A stretch of DNA of 64,000 nucleotides from G025836975 sp049646585 (GCA_049646585.1 JBARWC010000198.1:65601-129600); one strand, 5' to 3'; positions 1 through 8,414 are shown, numbered from the stretch's first letter. The notes: generated by a model from the letters alone, not told the origin. Numbers and translations are program-made.

Positions 1-8
1 GATCAGCA

Positions 9-527
9 TTGCTTCCCCGCCTTCTGGCGTCCGCAAGCCTGGCCGGCTTATGCTTGGCCGCGCCGCTGGCCATGGCGGCCGACACCGGCACCAGCACGGA
101 CATCGAAGCCCGCTACAAGCTGGACGTCCAGCGCTGCAATACGGGGCAAACCAATCAGGACAAGGCGACCTGCCTGCGCGAAGCCGGCGCGGCACGCGAC
201 GAGTCGCGCCGCAACCGCCTTACCAACGCCAATCAGTCTTACCAGCAAAACCAGGTATCCCGATGCCAGGCCTTGTCGGCGTCCGAGCGCCAGGACTGCT
301 TGACGCAGATGTCCGGCCAGAACACCAAGGTGGAAGGCAGCATAGGGGCCGGCGGAGTCTTGCGGGAAACGACCATCACGATCCCGGGTACGCCCGTGCC
401 CGCCACAACGCCGGCCCCGGGCCTGACTCCCAATCCACCGGCCACCGTGCCGGCGCCGTCCCTGACACCCACGGCGCCTGCCGCTCCGGGCACCACAGTT
501 ACGCCCATGCCCGCACCCGCACGTTAA
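9..527 (+). CDS. Secreted proline-rich protein of unknown function, 5' end uncertain
   Basis: The 172-residue product begins with a hydrophobic signal-like segment ending near AMA-ADT, so it is probably exported. A charged middle part with two cysteine pairs (RCNT...TCLRE and RCQA...DCLT) follows, then a Pro/Thr/Ala-rich tail over about the last 55 residues. The first usable codon is TTG at 9 and the frame is open to the window edge, so the true start may lie outside. I do not recognise a family. It converges on kup with 58 bp between the stops. Confidence 0.6.
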   Translation: MLPRLLASASLAGLCLAAPLAMAADTGTSTDIEARYKLDVQRCNTGQTNQDKATCLREAGAARDESRRNRLTNANQSYQQNQVSRCQALSASERQDCLTQMSGQNTKVEGSIGAGGVLRETTITIPGTPVPATTPAPGLTPNPPATVPAPSLTPTAPAAPGTTVTPMPAPAR

Positions 528-585
528 CGCGCAGTTTGCAACCTTTGGTGTGATGCCGCGCCGGCCCCTTGGCCGGCGCGCGGCC

Positions 586-2481
586 TTATAGCTCCATCTG
601 CATGCCCATTTCCACCACGCGATTGGGCGGAATACGATAGAAACGCGTGCTGCGGCTGGCGTTACGCGCCATGAATGCAAAAAGGCGCCTGCGCCAGGCC
701 TGATGGAAAGGCAGCTTGCGCACCACGATCACCGTCTGGCGGGACAGGAAGTAAGAGGTCTGCATGGGATCCAGATTGATCTCCGGATACTCCAGCGCGA
801 TCTGCTCCAGGGCCTGCGGCACATTGGGTTCCTGCTTGAACCCCCAGCGCGCCACCGCCTGCCAACTGGTCCGACTCATGCGTTCGATCCGGAAGCGCTC
901 CGAAAACGGAACGTAGGGCACATCCGCGCTTTCCACGGTCAGGAACACGGCCTGCTCGTGCAGAACCTTGTTGTGCTTCAGGTTGTGCAGCAAGGCCGGC
1001 GGCACGGTGTTGACGATCATGCTCATGAACACCGCCGTGCCCGGCACCCGCGTGGGCGGGTATTCTTCCAGGGATTCCATAAAGGACTTGAGCGGCTGGT
1101 GATCGCCCGACAGGTTGGTGTGTATGGTTTCGCGGCCCTGCTTCCAGGTGACCATCAGCATCAGCAAGGCCCCGCCCACCAGCAGGGGCACCCAGCCGCC
1201 GTCGAACAGCTTCAGTGCATTCGAGGAAAACAGCAGCACGTCCAGCAGCAGGAAGCCGCTGACCAGGCTCAGCCAGGCCAGGCGCCGCGCGCCGGTGGTC
1301 TGGCCTGGCAGCACCGTGAAAGCCAGCAGCGAGGTCATCAGCATGGTCCCCGTCACGGCGAAGCCGTAAGCGTGGGCCAGGCCGTCGGACGAGCCGAAGG
1401 ACAGCACCAGAACCAGCACGGCGATGAAAAGCAGCATGTTCACGCGGGGCAGGTAGATTTGCCCTTCTTCTTGCGCGGAGGTGTGCAGGATGATCATGCG
1501 CGGCCAGAAGCCCAGTTGCACGGCCTGGCGGGTGACCGAGAACGCGCCGGAGATCACCGACTGCGAGGCAATGATGGTCGCCACCGTGGCCAGGGCGACC
1601 AAGGGCACCAGCCCCCAGGCCGGCGCCATCAGGAAAAAGGGGTTCTTGGCCGCGGAGGGGTCGGACAGCAACAGCGCCCCTTGCCCGAAATAGCACAGGA
1701 CCAGCGCCGGCAGCACCACGCCGAACCAGGCGCGCCGTATGGCGCTGCTGCCGAAATGCCCCATATCGGCGTACAGGGCTTCCGCGCCGGTCAGCGCCAG
1801 CACGATGGCGCCCAGCAACAGAAAGGTTTCCCAGGGCGCGTCGCCGATGAAATCCCAGGCCCAGCGAGGATTCAAGGCTTGCAGCACGGCGGGCTCGAGC
1901 GCGATACGCCAGGCGCCCAGCACGCCCAGCGTAATGAACCAGAGCAGCATGATGGGGCCGAACAGCTTGCCCATGGTGCCGGTGCCGCGCGACTGCACCG
2001 CAAACAGAACGCACAGCACCGCGACGGCGATGGGCACCACCCAATCGTCGAAGCGGTGCGACACGATGCCTATCCCCTCGACGGCGGAAAGGACGGAGAT
2101 GGCCGGCGTGATCATGCTGTCGCCGTAGAACAGGCAGGCGCCGATCAGGCCCAGGAAAATCAAGCGCCAGCGCTTCTTGCCCGATTTGCCGCGCAGGGCC
2201 AGCTCCATCAGGGCCAGGGTGCCGCCCTCGCCCCGGTTGTCCGCCTTCAGGATGAAGGTCACGTATTTGAGCGACACGACGATCATCAGCATCCAGAACA
2301 GCAGCGAAAGCAAGCCCAGGATATCCCCGGCATCTTGCGTGGGCATGCGCGATAGCGCGGCCCGCACCGTATACAAGGGGCTGGTGCCGATATCCCCGTA
2401 GACCACGCCCAACGCGCCCAGCCAAAGGCCGGAGTGCGAAGACGAATGCGGCGAATAGTGATCCTGTTGTCCGGGCTTCAT
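586..2481 (-). CDS. kup: Kup-type low-affinity potassium uptake permease
   Basis: Inner-membrane K+ symporter of the KUP/HAK/KT family, 631 residues, close to the usual length. The N-terminal part has the family signature GDIGTSPLYT in the first membrane span, followed by about 11 further hydrophobic segments and a soluble C-terminal domain of roughly 190 residues. The start is the ATG at 2481, whose ATGA overlaps the stop of the upstream sensor kinase. A longer in-frame ORF exists but would run far into the kinase gene. Coupling to a response regulator/kinase pair suggests co-transcription, though that does not show the pair senses potassium. Confidence 0.95.
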   Translation of the reverse strand: MKPGQQDHYSPHSSSHSGLWLGALGVVYGDIGTSPLYTVRAALSRMPTQDAGDILGLLSLLFWMLMIVVSLKYVTFILKADNRGEGGTLALMELALRGKSGKKRWRLIFLGLIGACLFYGDSMITPAISVLSAVEGIGIVSHRFDDWVVPIAVAVLCVLFAVQSRGTGTMGKLFGPIMLLWFITLGVLGAWRIALEPAVLQALNPRWAWDFIGDAPWETFLLLGAIVLALTGAEALYADMGHFGSSAIRRAWFGVVLPALVLCYFGQGALLLSDPSAAKNPFFLMAPAWGLVPLVALATVATIIASQSVISGAFSVTRQAVQLGFWPRMIILHTSAQEEGQIYLPRVNMLLFIAVLVLVLSFGSSDGLAHAYGFAVTGTMLMTSLLAFTVLPGQTTGARRLAWLSLVSGFLLLDVLLFSSNALKLFDGGWVPLLVGGALLMLMVTWKQGRETIHTNLSGDHQPLKSFMESLEEYPPTRVPGTAVFMSMIVNTVPPALLHNLKHNKVLHEQAVFLTVESADVPYVPFSERFRIERMSRTSWQAVARWGFKQEPNVPQALEQIALEYPEINLDPMQTSYFLSRQTVIVVRKLPFHQAWRRRLFAFMARNASRSTRFYRIPPNRVVEMGMQMEL

Positions 2482-3563
2482 TCTTGCCTGCTCAGTTTGG
2501 CGCCTATCCGGGGCCCCGGAAAAACCACCGTGATCCGCGTGCCGGGAAATTCCGGGCGGCTGGAAAGATTCCACCACGCCCCGTGCGCCCGCGCAATCTC
2601 GCGGACGATGGCCAGGCCCAGTCCCGATCCTTCGGCGCTGGCGCGAGAAGAACGATAAAAAGCTTCGAAGACGCGCTCCTTGTCGTCGTGATCTATGCCG
2701 GGCCCATTGTCCTCGATGGACAGCGAAGGCGGGTTGGCTCCCACCTGCAGCTTGATGACCGTGGCGCCCACGCCATACCTCAGCGCATTGTCGATCAGAT
2801 TGCTGAGCAGTTCTTCAAGCAGCAGGGAATCCATATCGACCCATACCGGCTCGTCCGGGGCGACCAGTTGCAACTCCACATGACGGCTGCGCGCCGACGG
2901 TATCCATTCCGCCCCGCTCACCCGCACCCATTCGCATAGGTCCGCGCGCACGAAGCTGTCTTGCGGCCGGGTCGAGGAGTCGGCGCGCGCCAGCACCAGC
3001 AGTTGCTGTCCCAGACGTATCATGCGGTCGGTAACCGACTTGATCCGCTCCGCCCGCTCCCGCACGTCATCGGGCAGGGACCGCGTCAACATCAATTCCA
3101 GCTCCAGCTTCAGGCCGGTCAGCGGCGTGCGTATCTGGTGTGCCGCATGACCTATGAAGCGTTTTTGCGCCTGCATGGAATCGTCCAGACGCAACAGCAG
3201 GCCATTGAAATGCATGACCAGGGGGGCGACTTCGGTGGGCAGGCCGGCCACGTCCAGCGGCTGCAAGTCTTCGACGCTGCGCTGGCTGATGTCCTGCGAC
3301 AGGCGATTGATGGAAGCCAGCCCCGAGCGCACGCCGAAAACCAGCACCCAGGCGAACACCGATATCAGCAATACCTGGCTGATCACCATGGTCCAGAAGA
3401 TATCGCGCAGTAGCCAGTCTTCCATGGCCATCTTGCGCGTCATGACCCAGGTGGCGCTAAGGTCGAGAACGATCAGCACGGCCACGGCGGGGAACAGCCG
3501 CAGGACCAGATGGCGTGCCAGGGAACCCGACGGCATCCATGCCGTCCAGAATCTACGCAGCAC
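2478..3563 (-). CDS. Two-component sensor histidine kinase (TctE/QseC-like)
   Basis: The 361-residue inner-membrane kinase has two predicted membrane segments (about residues 20-42 and 58-78) separated by only about 15 residues, so it lacks the usual large periplasmic sensor domain. A HAMP-like linker, an H-box (HQIRTPL, His142), an N-box (NLIDNALRYG) and G-boxes (DNGPGI, GSGLGLAIV) follow. It overlaps the upstream response regulator by 11 bp and kup by 4 bp, so the three form one operon. A signal within the membrane or from a partner protein is likely, by inference. Confidence 0.9.
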   Translation of the reverse strand: MLRRFWTAWMPSGSLARHLVLRLFPAVAVLIVLDLSATWVMTRKMAMEDWLLRDIFWTMVISQVLLISVFAWVLVFGVRSGLASINRLSQDISQRSVEDLQPLDVAGLPTEVAPLVMHFNGLLLRLDDSMQAQKRFIGHAAHQIRTPLTGLKLELELMLTRSLPDDVRERAERIKSVTDRMIRLGQQLLVLARADSSTRPQDSFVRADLCEWVRVSGAEWIPSARSRHVELQLVAPDEPVWVDMDSLLLEELLSNLIDNALRYGVGATVIKLQVGANPPSLSIEDNGPGIDHDDKERVFEAFYRSSRASAEGSGLGLAIVREIARAHGAWWNLSSRPEFPGTRITVVFPGPRIGAKLSRQE

Positions 3564-4227
3564 TTTCCACGTCTAGAAGGTAGCCGAAGCCGCGCACCGT
3601 CTGTATGCCCGCGCCGGTGCCTTCCAGCCTTTTGCGCAAGCGGTACACATAGACTTCGACCGCGTTCTCGCTGAAGTCGGCGTCCCAGGCCGAAAGCGAA
3701 TTGACGATCTGCCGCTTGGTGACCACGCGCCCGGCACGCGCCATGAGCATTTCCAGCACGGACAGCTCGCGCACCGACAGCGACAGGCGTTCGCCGTTGA
3801 CGCGCACCTCGCGGCCGACGGAATCGAACAGCAAGGGCCCGGCTTCGATGAAGGGCTGGGCCTGGCCCGCGCGACGACGGCCGAAAGCGCGCACGCGCGC
3901 GGCCAGCTCGGCCAGTTCGAAAGGTTTGGTGACGTAGTCGTCGGCACCGGCGTCCAGCCCGGCAACCCGGTCTTCCACACCGTCGCGCGCAGTCAGGATA
4001 AGGACGGGAACCTGTTCGTTGCCGGCGCGCAGCTTGCGCAGGATGTCCAGGCCGCTTTGCCCCGGCAGGTTCAGGTCGAGCAGCAGCAAGTCGTAGCTTT
4101 GCCCGGCTATGGCGCCCATTGCCTGGTCGCCGTCGGTCAGCCAGTCGACCGCATACCCCTGTTCAACCAGGAATTCCTGAAGGGCATGTCCAAGAGTAGT
4201 GTCGTCTTCGATAACTAGAACTCGCAT
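3553..4227 (-). CDS. OmpR/TctD-family response regulator
   Basis: The 224-residue DNA-binding regulator has an N-terminal receiver domain with acidic pocket E7-D8-D9, phosphoacceptor D51 (LLLLDLNLPG) and a conserved KPF lysine near residue 101. A winged-helix output domain (about residues 125-220) carries the SENAVEVYVYRLRKRL and RGFGYLL signatures typical of OmpR members. It is the first gene of an operon with the kinase and kup. Target genes cannot be read from the sequence. Confidence 0.93.
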   Translation of the reverse strand: MRVLVIEDDTTLGHALQEFLVEQGYAVDWLTDGDQAMGAIAGQSYDLLLLDLNLPGQSGLDILRKLRAGNEQVPVLILTARDGVEDRVAGLDAGADDYVTKPFELAELAARVRAFGRRRAGQAQPFIEAGPLLFDSVGREVRVNGERLSLSVRELSVLEMLMARAGRVVTKRQIVNSLSAWDADFSENAVEVYVYRLRKRLEGTGAGIQTVRGFGYLLDVESAA

Positions 4228-4351
4228 AATGTAATTCTATATCGAAGCTGGCCCAATTGTTGCAGTCCGGCGCCATACCGGGCGCCACGGTTACAACCCT
4301 GACGGCTGACTGATTCCATGCCGGCGCGGGCCGCCCCCTTCTCCCCCGGGT

Positions 4352-4825
4352 TTATTGGGCGGGCGCCGCCGCGGCTTGCGGGGTACCGCCGACAGCAGCG
4401 CCGCCGTCGGAGCCGGGGCGCGTAATGAAACCCAGGCGCTTCAGGCCCGCCGCCCGGGCGCTGCTCATGACCTGGGCCAGGACCTCGTAGCGCGTATTCA
4501 GGTCGGCACGGATGCGCAATTCCGGCTGCGGATCCGCCGCCGATTCCGCCGCCAGCTTCTGCGTCAATTGCTCGGCGCTGACCGCCACCTCGTTCCAGTA
4601 CAACTGGCCCTGCGCGTCCACGGCCAGATCGATGACCTTGGGCTCCTGCTCGACGGGACGGGAACTGGCCTGCGGGATATTGATCTTGATCGAATGGCTG
4701 AGCAGGGGCGCGGTGATGATGAAAATCACCAGCAGGACCAGCATCACGTCGATCAGGGGCACCATATTGATCTCGGAGACCGTATGGCTGGCCCCCTTGC
4801 CGTTGTCAAAGCTGCCGAATGCCAT
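4352..4825 (-). CDS. exbD: ExbD, TonB-system energiser subunit
   Basis: The 157-residue protein has a single N-terminal membrane helix with the key aspartate in the motif INMVPLIDVMLVLLVIF, then a periplasmic domain and a Pro/Ala-rich tail. With ExbB it forms the proton-driven motor that energises TonB for outer-membrane uptake of iron chelates. The start overlaps the exbB stop by one base (TAATG). It is the last gene of tonB-exbB-exbD. Confidence 0.95.
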   Translation of the reverse strand: MAFGSFDNGKGASHTVSEINMVPLIDVMLVLLVIFIITAPLLSHSIKINIPQASSRPVEQEPKVIDLAVDAQGQLYWNEVAVSAEQLTQKLAAESAADPQPELRIRADLNTRYEVLAQVMSSARAAGLKRLGFITRPGSDGGAAVGGTPQAAAAPAQ

Positions 4826-5670
4826 TATTCACCCTTGGCCTTGGCCGCGAGCGTCACGCGGCGCACCTTGCCGGTGGACTCGTAGGCCTGCTGGCCGGTC
4901 GAAAGAAAGGTATACAGGTCGTGGGCGAAGGCATCCAGGCGCGCCAGGTAGACGCGGTTGCCCCGCACAAAACCGTTGTAAGCCAATACGGCGGGAATGG
5001 CCACCGCCAGCCCCAGGCCGGTCATGATCAAGGCTTCGCCCACCGGGCCGGCAATGCGATTGACGGTTACACCGTCCGACAGCGCAATGCCGATCAAGGC
5101 ATGGTACACGCCCCAGACCGTGCCGAACAGGCCCACGAAAGGCGCCGTTGACCCGATCGAAGCCAGGACAGTCAGGCCGTTCTCCAGCTTGGCGGTTTCC
5201 TCGTCGATGACCTTGCGGATGGTCCGCGTCACGAACGCGCCCGTGGACCCCTTCTCTTCCAGCTTCAGGGCACCGTACTTTGCATGATGGTTGCTGGCGT
5301 GGATGGCATGGCTGGTCAGGTGCGCGAAGGGTTCGCTTGCGCCGTGCGTGGCGATTTCGTTTTCCACCTGCTCCAGCGAGCTGGCCGCCCAGAACTCGTT
5401 CAGGAATTTTTTCGAGCGATTGCTGATGCGCCAATTCACGAAGCACTTGACGAAGATCAGGTACCAGCTTGCCAGCGACATCAGCACCAGGATGCCGAAC
5501 AGCGATTTGCCGACCAGGTCGCTTTGCGAAACAAAGTGCAGCATGCCGCCCCCTTGGGCAAGGTCGGCCGTCGACGCGGCGGCAGCGGCGCCCGCGCCCG
5601 ACTGCACGGCGGGAGCCGCCTCGCCAAGCTGCGCCAGCACGTGCATTGCGCTATTTATTAGATCGAACAT
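4825..5670 (-). CDS. exbB: ExbB, TonB-system proton-channel subunit
   Basis: MotA/TolQ/ExbB-family inner-membrane protein of 281 residues with an Ala-rich periplasmic N-terminus, one membrane helix near residues 55-75 and two further helices in the conserved C-terminal half (LASIGSTAPFVGLFGTVWG, then GEALIMTGLGLAVAIPAVLAY). The ATG at 5670 is preferred because an AGGA site precedes it. The longer ORF start at 5727 would enter tonB. It lies 10 bp downstream of tonB. Confidence 0.95.
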   Translation of the reverse strand: MFDLINSAMHVLAQLGEAAPAVQSGAGAAAAASTADLAQGGGMLHFVSQSDLVGKSLFGILVLMSLASWYLIFVKCFVNWRISNRSKKFLNEFWAASSLEQVENEIATHGASEPFAHLTSHAIHASNHHAKYGALKLEEKGSTGAFVTRTIRKVIDEETAKLENGLTVLASIGSTAPFVGLFGTVWGVYHALIGIALSDGVTVNRIAGPVGEALIMTGLGLAVAIPAVLAYNGFVRGNRVYLARLDAFAHDLYTFLSTGQQAYESTGKVRRVTLAAKAKGE

Positions 5671-5680
5671 TCGTTGCGTC

Positions 5681-6547
5681 CTATAAAACGAAATCAAAAG
5701 GTATATCGGCCAAGGCCTGGTATGCAATGCCGTTTTCTGTATAAGGCTTGAAGCGCGCCGACCGGGCCGCCTTCAAGGCCGCCTCGTCCAGCCGTTCATG
5801 GCCCGAAGACGAGCGCAGCGTCACATTCACTACGCTGCCCTGGGGCGAAATCAGCACGCGCACCACGACACGCCCCTGCTCGCCGCGCCTCTCCGAAATT
5901 CGCGGGTACACGGGGCTGGGTCGCTTGCCCAGATAGTCCACCTTGCCGATCAGGCGCGGTCTATCCGGGTCCACCGGCGCCTTGGGCGCCTTGGGTACGG
6001 CCGCCTGCACAGCGGGCGCCGCGGGCACTATTGCAGGCGCGGGCTTGACCACCGGCTTGGGTTTGGGCGCAGGCTTGGGCTTAGGTTTAGGCTTGGGTTT
6101 TGGTTCCGGCTTCGGTTCGGGCTTGGGCACGGGTTTAGGCTTCGGGGGCGGCTCGGGAGTGATGCTTTCCGGTTCCGGCTCCTCGACCACCGGCTCGGGC
6201 TCGGGTTCCGGCTGGACCACGGGTTCAGGCTCAGGGATGACCTCGGGTTCGGGTTCAGGCTCTGGTATGGGCTCGGGTTCGGGCTCCGGTGGGGGCGGTT
6301 CCGGTTCGGGCTCGGGTTCCGGTACGACCTCTTCCACAGGCTCGACGACGGGGGCCGCCTCGACCACCTCGTCGGCGATTTCCACAAAACGCACTTCAAC
6401 CGTTTCCGGCATGTCGATCTCGGGCTTGGGCGGCGGCGCGGACAATATCGCGCCCAATACCGCAAGATGCAGGCCCACCGCGGCGGCAGCCCCCACCGTC
6501 TTGATCAACGCGGGACGAAACTTCGGTTGAACACGAAAACGCGACAT
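5681..6547 (-). CDS. tonB: TonB energy-transducing protein
   Basis: The 288-residue protein has an N-terminal membrane anchor (about residues 14-36), a long periplasmic spacer of acidic Glu-Pro repeats (about 60-120) followed by basic Lys-Pro repeats (about 125-165), and a C-terminal TonB fold (YPRISERRGEQGRVVVRVLI... SSGHERLDEAALKAA). It carries ExbBD energy across the periplasm to TonB-dependent receptors. The charge switch in the spacer is typical of the family. A candidate Fur box lies upstream, consistent with iron control. Confidence 0.95.
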   Translation of the reverse strand: MSRFRVQPKFRPALIKTVGAAAAVGLHLAVLGAILSAPPPKPEIDMPETVEVRFVEIADEVVEAAPVVEPVEEVVPEPEPEPEPPPPEPEPEPIPEPEPEPEVIPEPEPVVQPEPEPEPVVEEPEPESITPEPPPKPKPVPKPEPKPEPKPKPKPKPKPAPKPKPVVKPAPAIVPAAPAVQAAVPKAPKAPVDPDRPRLIGKVDYLGKRPSPVYPRISERRGEQGRVVVRVLISPQGSVVNVTLRSSSGHERLDEAALKAARSARFKPYTENGIAYQALADIPFDFVL

Positions 6548-6630
6548 GTATCCGGGAAATCAAAAAGTTGTACAGCGTCAGTATCGTGCACAAACGGCTG
6601 TGTTTCAGATAAGGATAGAATATTAACAAT

Positions 6631-6649
6631 AATGCGAACTATTCGCAAT
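6631..6649 (-). promoter_or_regulatory. Candidate Fur box upstream of tonB
   Basis: The AT-rich region upstream of tonB contains a 19-bp imperfect palindrome, AATGCGAACTATTCGCAAT, with 7 of 9 half-site positions symmetric (core GCGAA-n3-TTCGC). Its size and place fit a Fur operator and iron control of tonB-exbBD is known in related bacteria. The match to the canonical E. coli box is only moderate. Confidence 0.45.
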
Positions 6650-6750
6650 AAGAATCATGACGCTACAGACACCACGGACGGCACGATACATATCCATGCA
6701 ATCCACATCGGCAAATGCTAAATCAACGACAGCCCAGCCACGAAAATAAA

Positions 6751-6779
6751 AAAGCCGCTTAAAAAATTAAGCGGCTTTT
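6751..6779 (-). terminator. Original host terminator of tRNA-Val, now stranded
   Basis: A strong hairpin (AAAGCCGCTTAA / TTAAGCGGCTTTT, 4-nt loop) is followed on the minus strand by a T-rich tract. In the chromosome without the prophage it would lie directly downstream of tRNA-Val. Integration has moved the tRNA about 54 kb away and left this hairpin next to attL. Confidence 0.8.
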
Positions 6780-6782
6780 CGA

Positions 6783-6842
6783 TTTGCAGTTTTAGTGGTG
6801 GGTGCTGACGGGTTCGAACCGCCGACCTACGCCTTGTAAGGG
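6783..6842. repeat. attL: 60-bp repeat with a truncated tRNA-Val
   Basis: These 60 bases are identical to 61077-61136. Bases 6796-6842 are the last 47 nt of tRNA-Val on the minus strand, including the encoded CCA. Beyond 6842 the sequence no longer matches a tRNA, so this copy is dead. It marks the left prophage boundary. Confidence 0.95.
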
Positions 6843-6957
6843 ATTCGCAGATGCTTACCAAACAAGACGTTACAATCCCTACCCACCACATCTACCAACC
6901 ACATCAAGCTGCCGTGCAAAAAAGTCTATCACGGCGCAAAACTTTTTATGCTAAAAA

Positions 6958-6977
6958 TACTGTTCATAAAACCAGTA
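6958..6977. promoter_or_regulatory. LexA-like SOS box
   Basis: TACTGTTCATAAAACCAGTA has the CTG-n10-CAG form of a LexA operator with TA flanks on both sides, and the symmetry extends to AAATACTG/CAGTATTT over 6955-6980. It ends 10 bp before the ATG at 6987, so it would overlap the promoter of that gene. A TATGCT -10-like hexamer lies at 6947-6952. Confidence 0.65.
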
Positions 6978-6986
6978 TTTAGCATC

Positions 6987-7292
6987 ATGAAGCCGCCCCT
7001 CACCATCGATCAGCTCCGCGTCATCCAAGAACGCAATCTGAAGTACCACGACGCGATGACGCTGCTGCGCGAAATTCGCCGGCTGCGGGAGCTTGTCGTG
7101 CTGACATCCAGACTACTGCCCCGCTGGGGTATGGCGGACATCCAGACGGCGGATATGGTTGAGCAGCTATCCAACAGGCTAGAAATCGAGCCGTGCGTAG
7201 CCGAGGATGAATTTGAGCGGCTACAGGCCGGCCGGGATGAAATCGCCCGTGGCCGCAACGCGAGGCCAAGAGGCCCCAGTTACGGAGTGTGA
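6987..7292 (+). CDS. Small phage protein, possibly SOS-controlled
   Basis: This protein of about 101 residues is mostly helical and charged, without membrane segments or a fold I recognise. An ATG at 6948 is in frame but lies upstream of the LexA-like box, so the ATG at 6987 is preferred. Neither has a clear Shine-Dalgarno sequence. It is the first gene inside attL and reads rightward, away from the lysis genes, so it is likely expressed independently of late transcription. Confidence 0.5.
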   Translation: MKPPLTIDQLRVIQERNLKYHDAMTLLREIRRLRELVVLTSRLLPRWGMADIQTADMVEQLSNRLEIEPCVAEDEFERLQAGRDEIARGRNARPRGPSYGV

Positions 7293-7326
7293 GTCGATAC
7301 AGGGTAAGTACCTAGAAAAACACTTA

Positions 7327-7356
7327 TTGACAGTACCATTTAAATGGTACTAAACT
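7327..7356 (+). promoter_or_regulatory. Sigma-70 promoter with palindromic operator in the spacer
   Basis: TTGACA (7327-7332) is separated by 18 bp from TAAACT (7351-7356). The spacer is almost entirely filled by a perfect 20-bp palindrome, AGTACCATTTAAATGGTACT, at 7332-7351. A repressor bound here would block RNA polymerase. It drives the gene set from 7421 to 8407, whose last member encodes a KorA/TrfB-like protein, a natural candidate for autoregulation. Confidence 0.75.
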
Positions 7357-7420
7357 AGAGTCATTGTTAAGAAGCACTGAGTCCTGGCAGTTTTCCAGGC
7401 GTTCCACAAGGAGCAACATC

Positions 7421-7687
7421 ATGGCAACATTCAGCACCTGGACCCACCCCGCCAACGGCACAGTTCGTGTTTATATCTCCGGCCTGGCCGGCCAGCGCGG
7501 CGCGAAAGTATGGGTCGAAGCTCAAGCGGCCGATCAGTTCGGTTTCGAGTACTCAATCAATGCCCGCGTTCCTGAGGGCGTGCACACCAACAAAAACGAC
7601 CTGATCAACGACGCCGAGCAAGAAATCTTCAAGACCGCCCAGGCCCGCGTCAAAGAGTTCTCTGCTGTCGTAGCGCTGGCAAAATAA
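7421..7687 (+). CDS. Small phage protein of unknown function (first of four-gene operon)
   Basis: The 88-residue soluble protein begins MATFSTWTHPANGTVRVYIS and has a predicted beta-rich N-terminal half. AAGGAG at 7408-7413 fixes the start at 7421 rather than the longer ORF start at 7364. It is the first gene after the operator-promoter at 7327-7356 and is followed closely by three small genes in the same direction, against the leftward lysis genes. No family recognised. Confidence 0.65.
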   Translation: MATFSTWTHPANGTVRVYISGLAGQRGAKVWVEAQAADQFGFEYSINARVPEGVHTNKNDLINDAEQEIFKTAQARVKEFSAVVALAK

Positions 7688-7698
7688 AGGGGCCTGAC

Positions 7699-7938
7699 AT
7701 GATCACTATCACCCAATCGAACCGTATCGAAATCGACGGTAAGTTCACGGGCCTGTATGTCACTCAGAAGCGGGAAGGCACGGTCGTCTACAGTGCAGAC
7801 CACGGCGGCGCAAATTACAAAGAGCACAAGATGCCCCATGTCCGCTACTCGACGGCCCATGACGCGCCGGCGAGCGGTGCCGCTGGGCGCTCCCAGTTCG
7901 AGGCTGACGTGCGCAGCTTGCTGGAGTCGCTGTCGTGA
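7699..7938 (+). CDS. Small phage protein of unknown function
   Basis: The 79-residue protein starts 11 bp after the previous gene behind a GGGG ribosome site. The sequence (ITQSNRIEIDGKFTGLYVTQ...) suggests a small beta-sheet domain followed by a charged helix. Its stop overlaps the GTG start of the next gene (GTGA), so translation is likely coupled. No family recognised. Confidence 0.6.
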   Translation: MITITQSNRIEIDGKFTGLYVTQKREGTVVYSADHGGANYKEHKMPHVRYSTAHDAPASGAAGRSQFEADVRSLLESLS

Positions 7939-8207
7939 CAACCTACACAATCCCCGAATCCCTGGCCAGCGCGTACAAAGGCGCGGGCTGGGCCCTGGCG
8001 GCCGTGCTTGATGGGCGAGTCGTGGCCCTACGCTACATTCAAGCAGCGGCGCCGTCCATCGCTGACCAGCTCGACGGCCAGCATGCCGAGTTTTTTATGA
8101 AGCAGTGGCTCGACACGGCGGAGGCGCGCGTCATCGTGCGTGAGTTACAGGCGCTGGGGAAAATTTCAGTGGGGATCTGCTCGAACAGGGAGTTTATAGA
8201 GCTATGA
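7935..8207 (+). CDS. Small phage protein of unknown function
   Basis: The 90-residue protein starts with GTG at 7935, which overlaps the previous stop, and ends in an overlap with the next gene. The sequence is alpha/beta-like with a conserved-looking centre (AEFFMKQWLDTAEARVIVRELQ). No known domain is evident. It sits in the operator-controlled operon at 7.4-8.4 kb. Confidence 0.6.
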   Translation: MTTYTIPESLASAYKGAGWALAAVLDGRVVALRYIQAAAPSIADQLDGQHAEFFMKQWLDTAEARVIVRELQALGKISVGICSNREFIEL

Positions 8208-8407
8208 CCGACGGCCAGTTTGACCTGCTTTCTGAGCTTCTGCGAATGACAAGCCAGCCGATTCTCACGGCCTCCAGGCTAGTGCTGGTCAACGGAGAGC
8301 GCCAGGTCGACGCAGCCCGCGAAGCAGGCTGTAAATCGAATCATCTGGCCCGGGCTGTCGTGCAGCTCCGTGAAGCACACGAGAAGCTGCAAAAAGCGTA
8401 CGGCTAG
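8204..8407 (+). CDS. KorA/TrfB-like helix-turn-helix DNA-binding protein
   Basis: The 67-residue protein resembles the DNA-binding part of plasmid KorA (TrfB): an SxLVLVNGERQVDAAREAG segment followed by a recognition helix (KSNHLARAVVQLREAHEKL). Such proteins repress promoters carrying short palindromes. It is the last gene of the operon whose promoter contains a perfect 20-bp palindrome (7332-7351), so autorepression is plausible. The functional link is inference. Confidence 0.6.
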   Translation: MTDGQFDLLSELLRMTSQPILTASRLVLVNGERQVDAAREAGCKSNHLARAVVQLREAHEKLQKAYG

Positions 8408-8414
8408 CCGTTCG

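Noticed and set aside
703..2355. 550-codon plus-strand frame
   Set aside because: Antisense to kup, with His/Gln/Arg-rich sequence typical of a shadow of a membrane protein gene.
5943..6530. Gly/Ser/Thr-repeat protein on the plus strand
   Set aside because: It is simply the complement of the Glu-Pro/Lys-Pro repeats of tonB.
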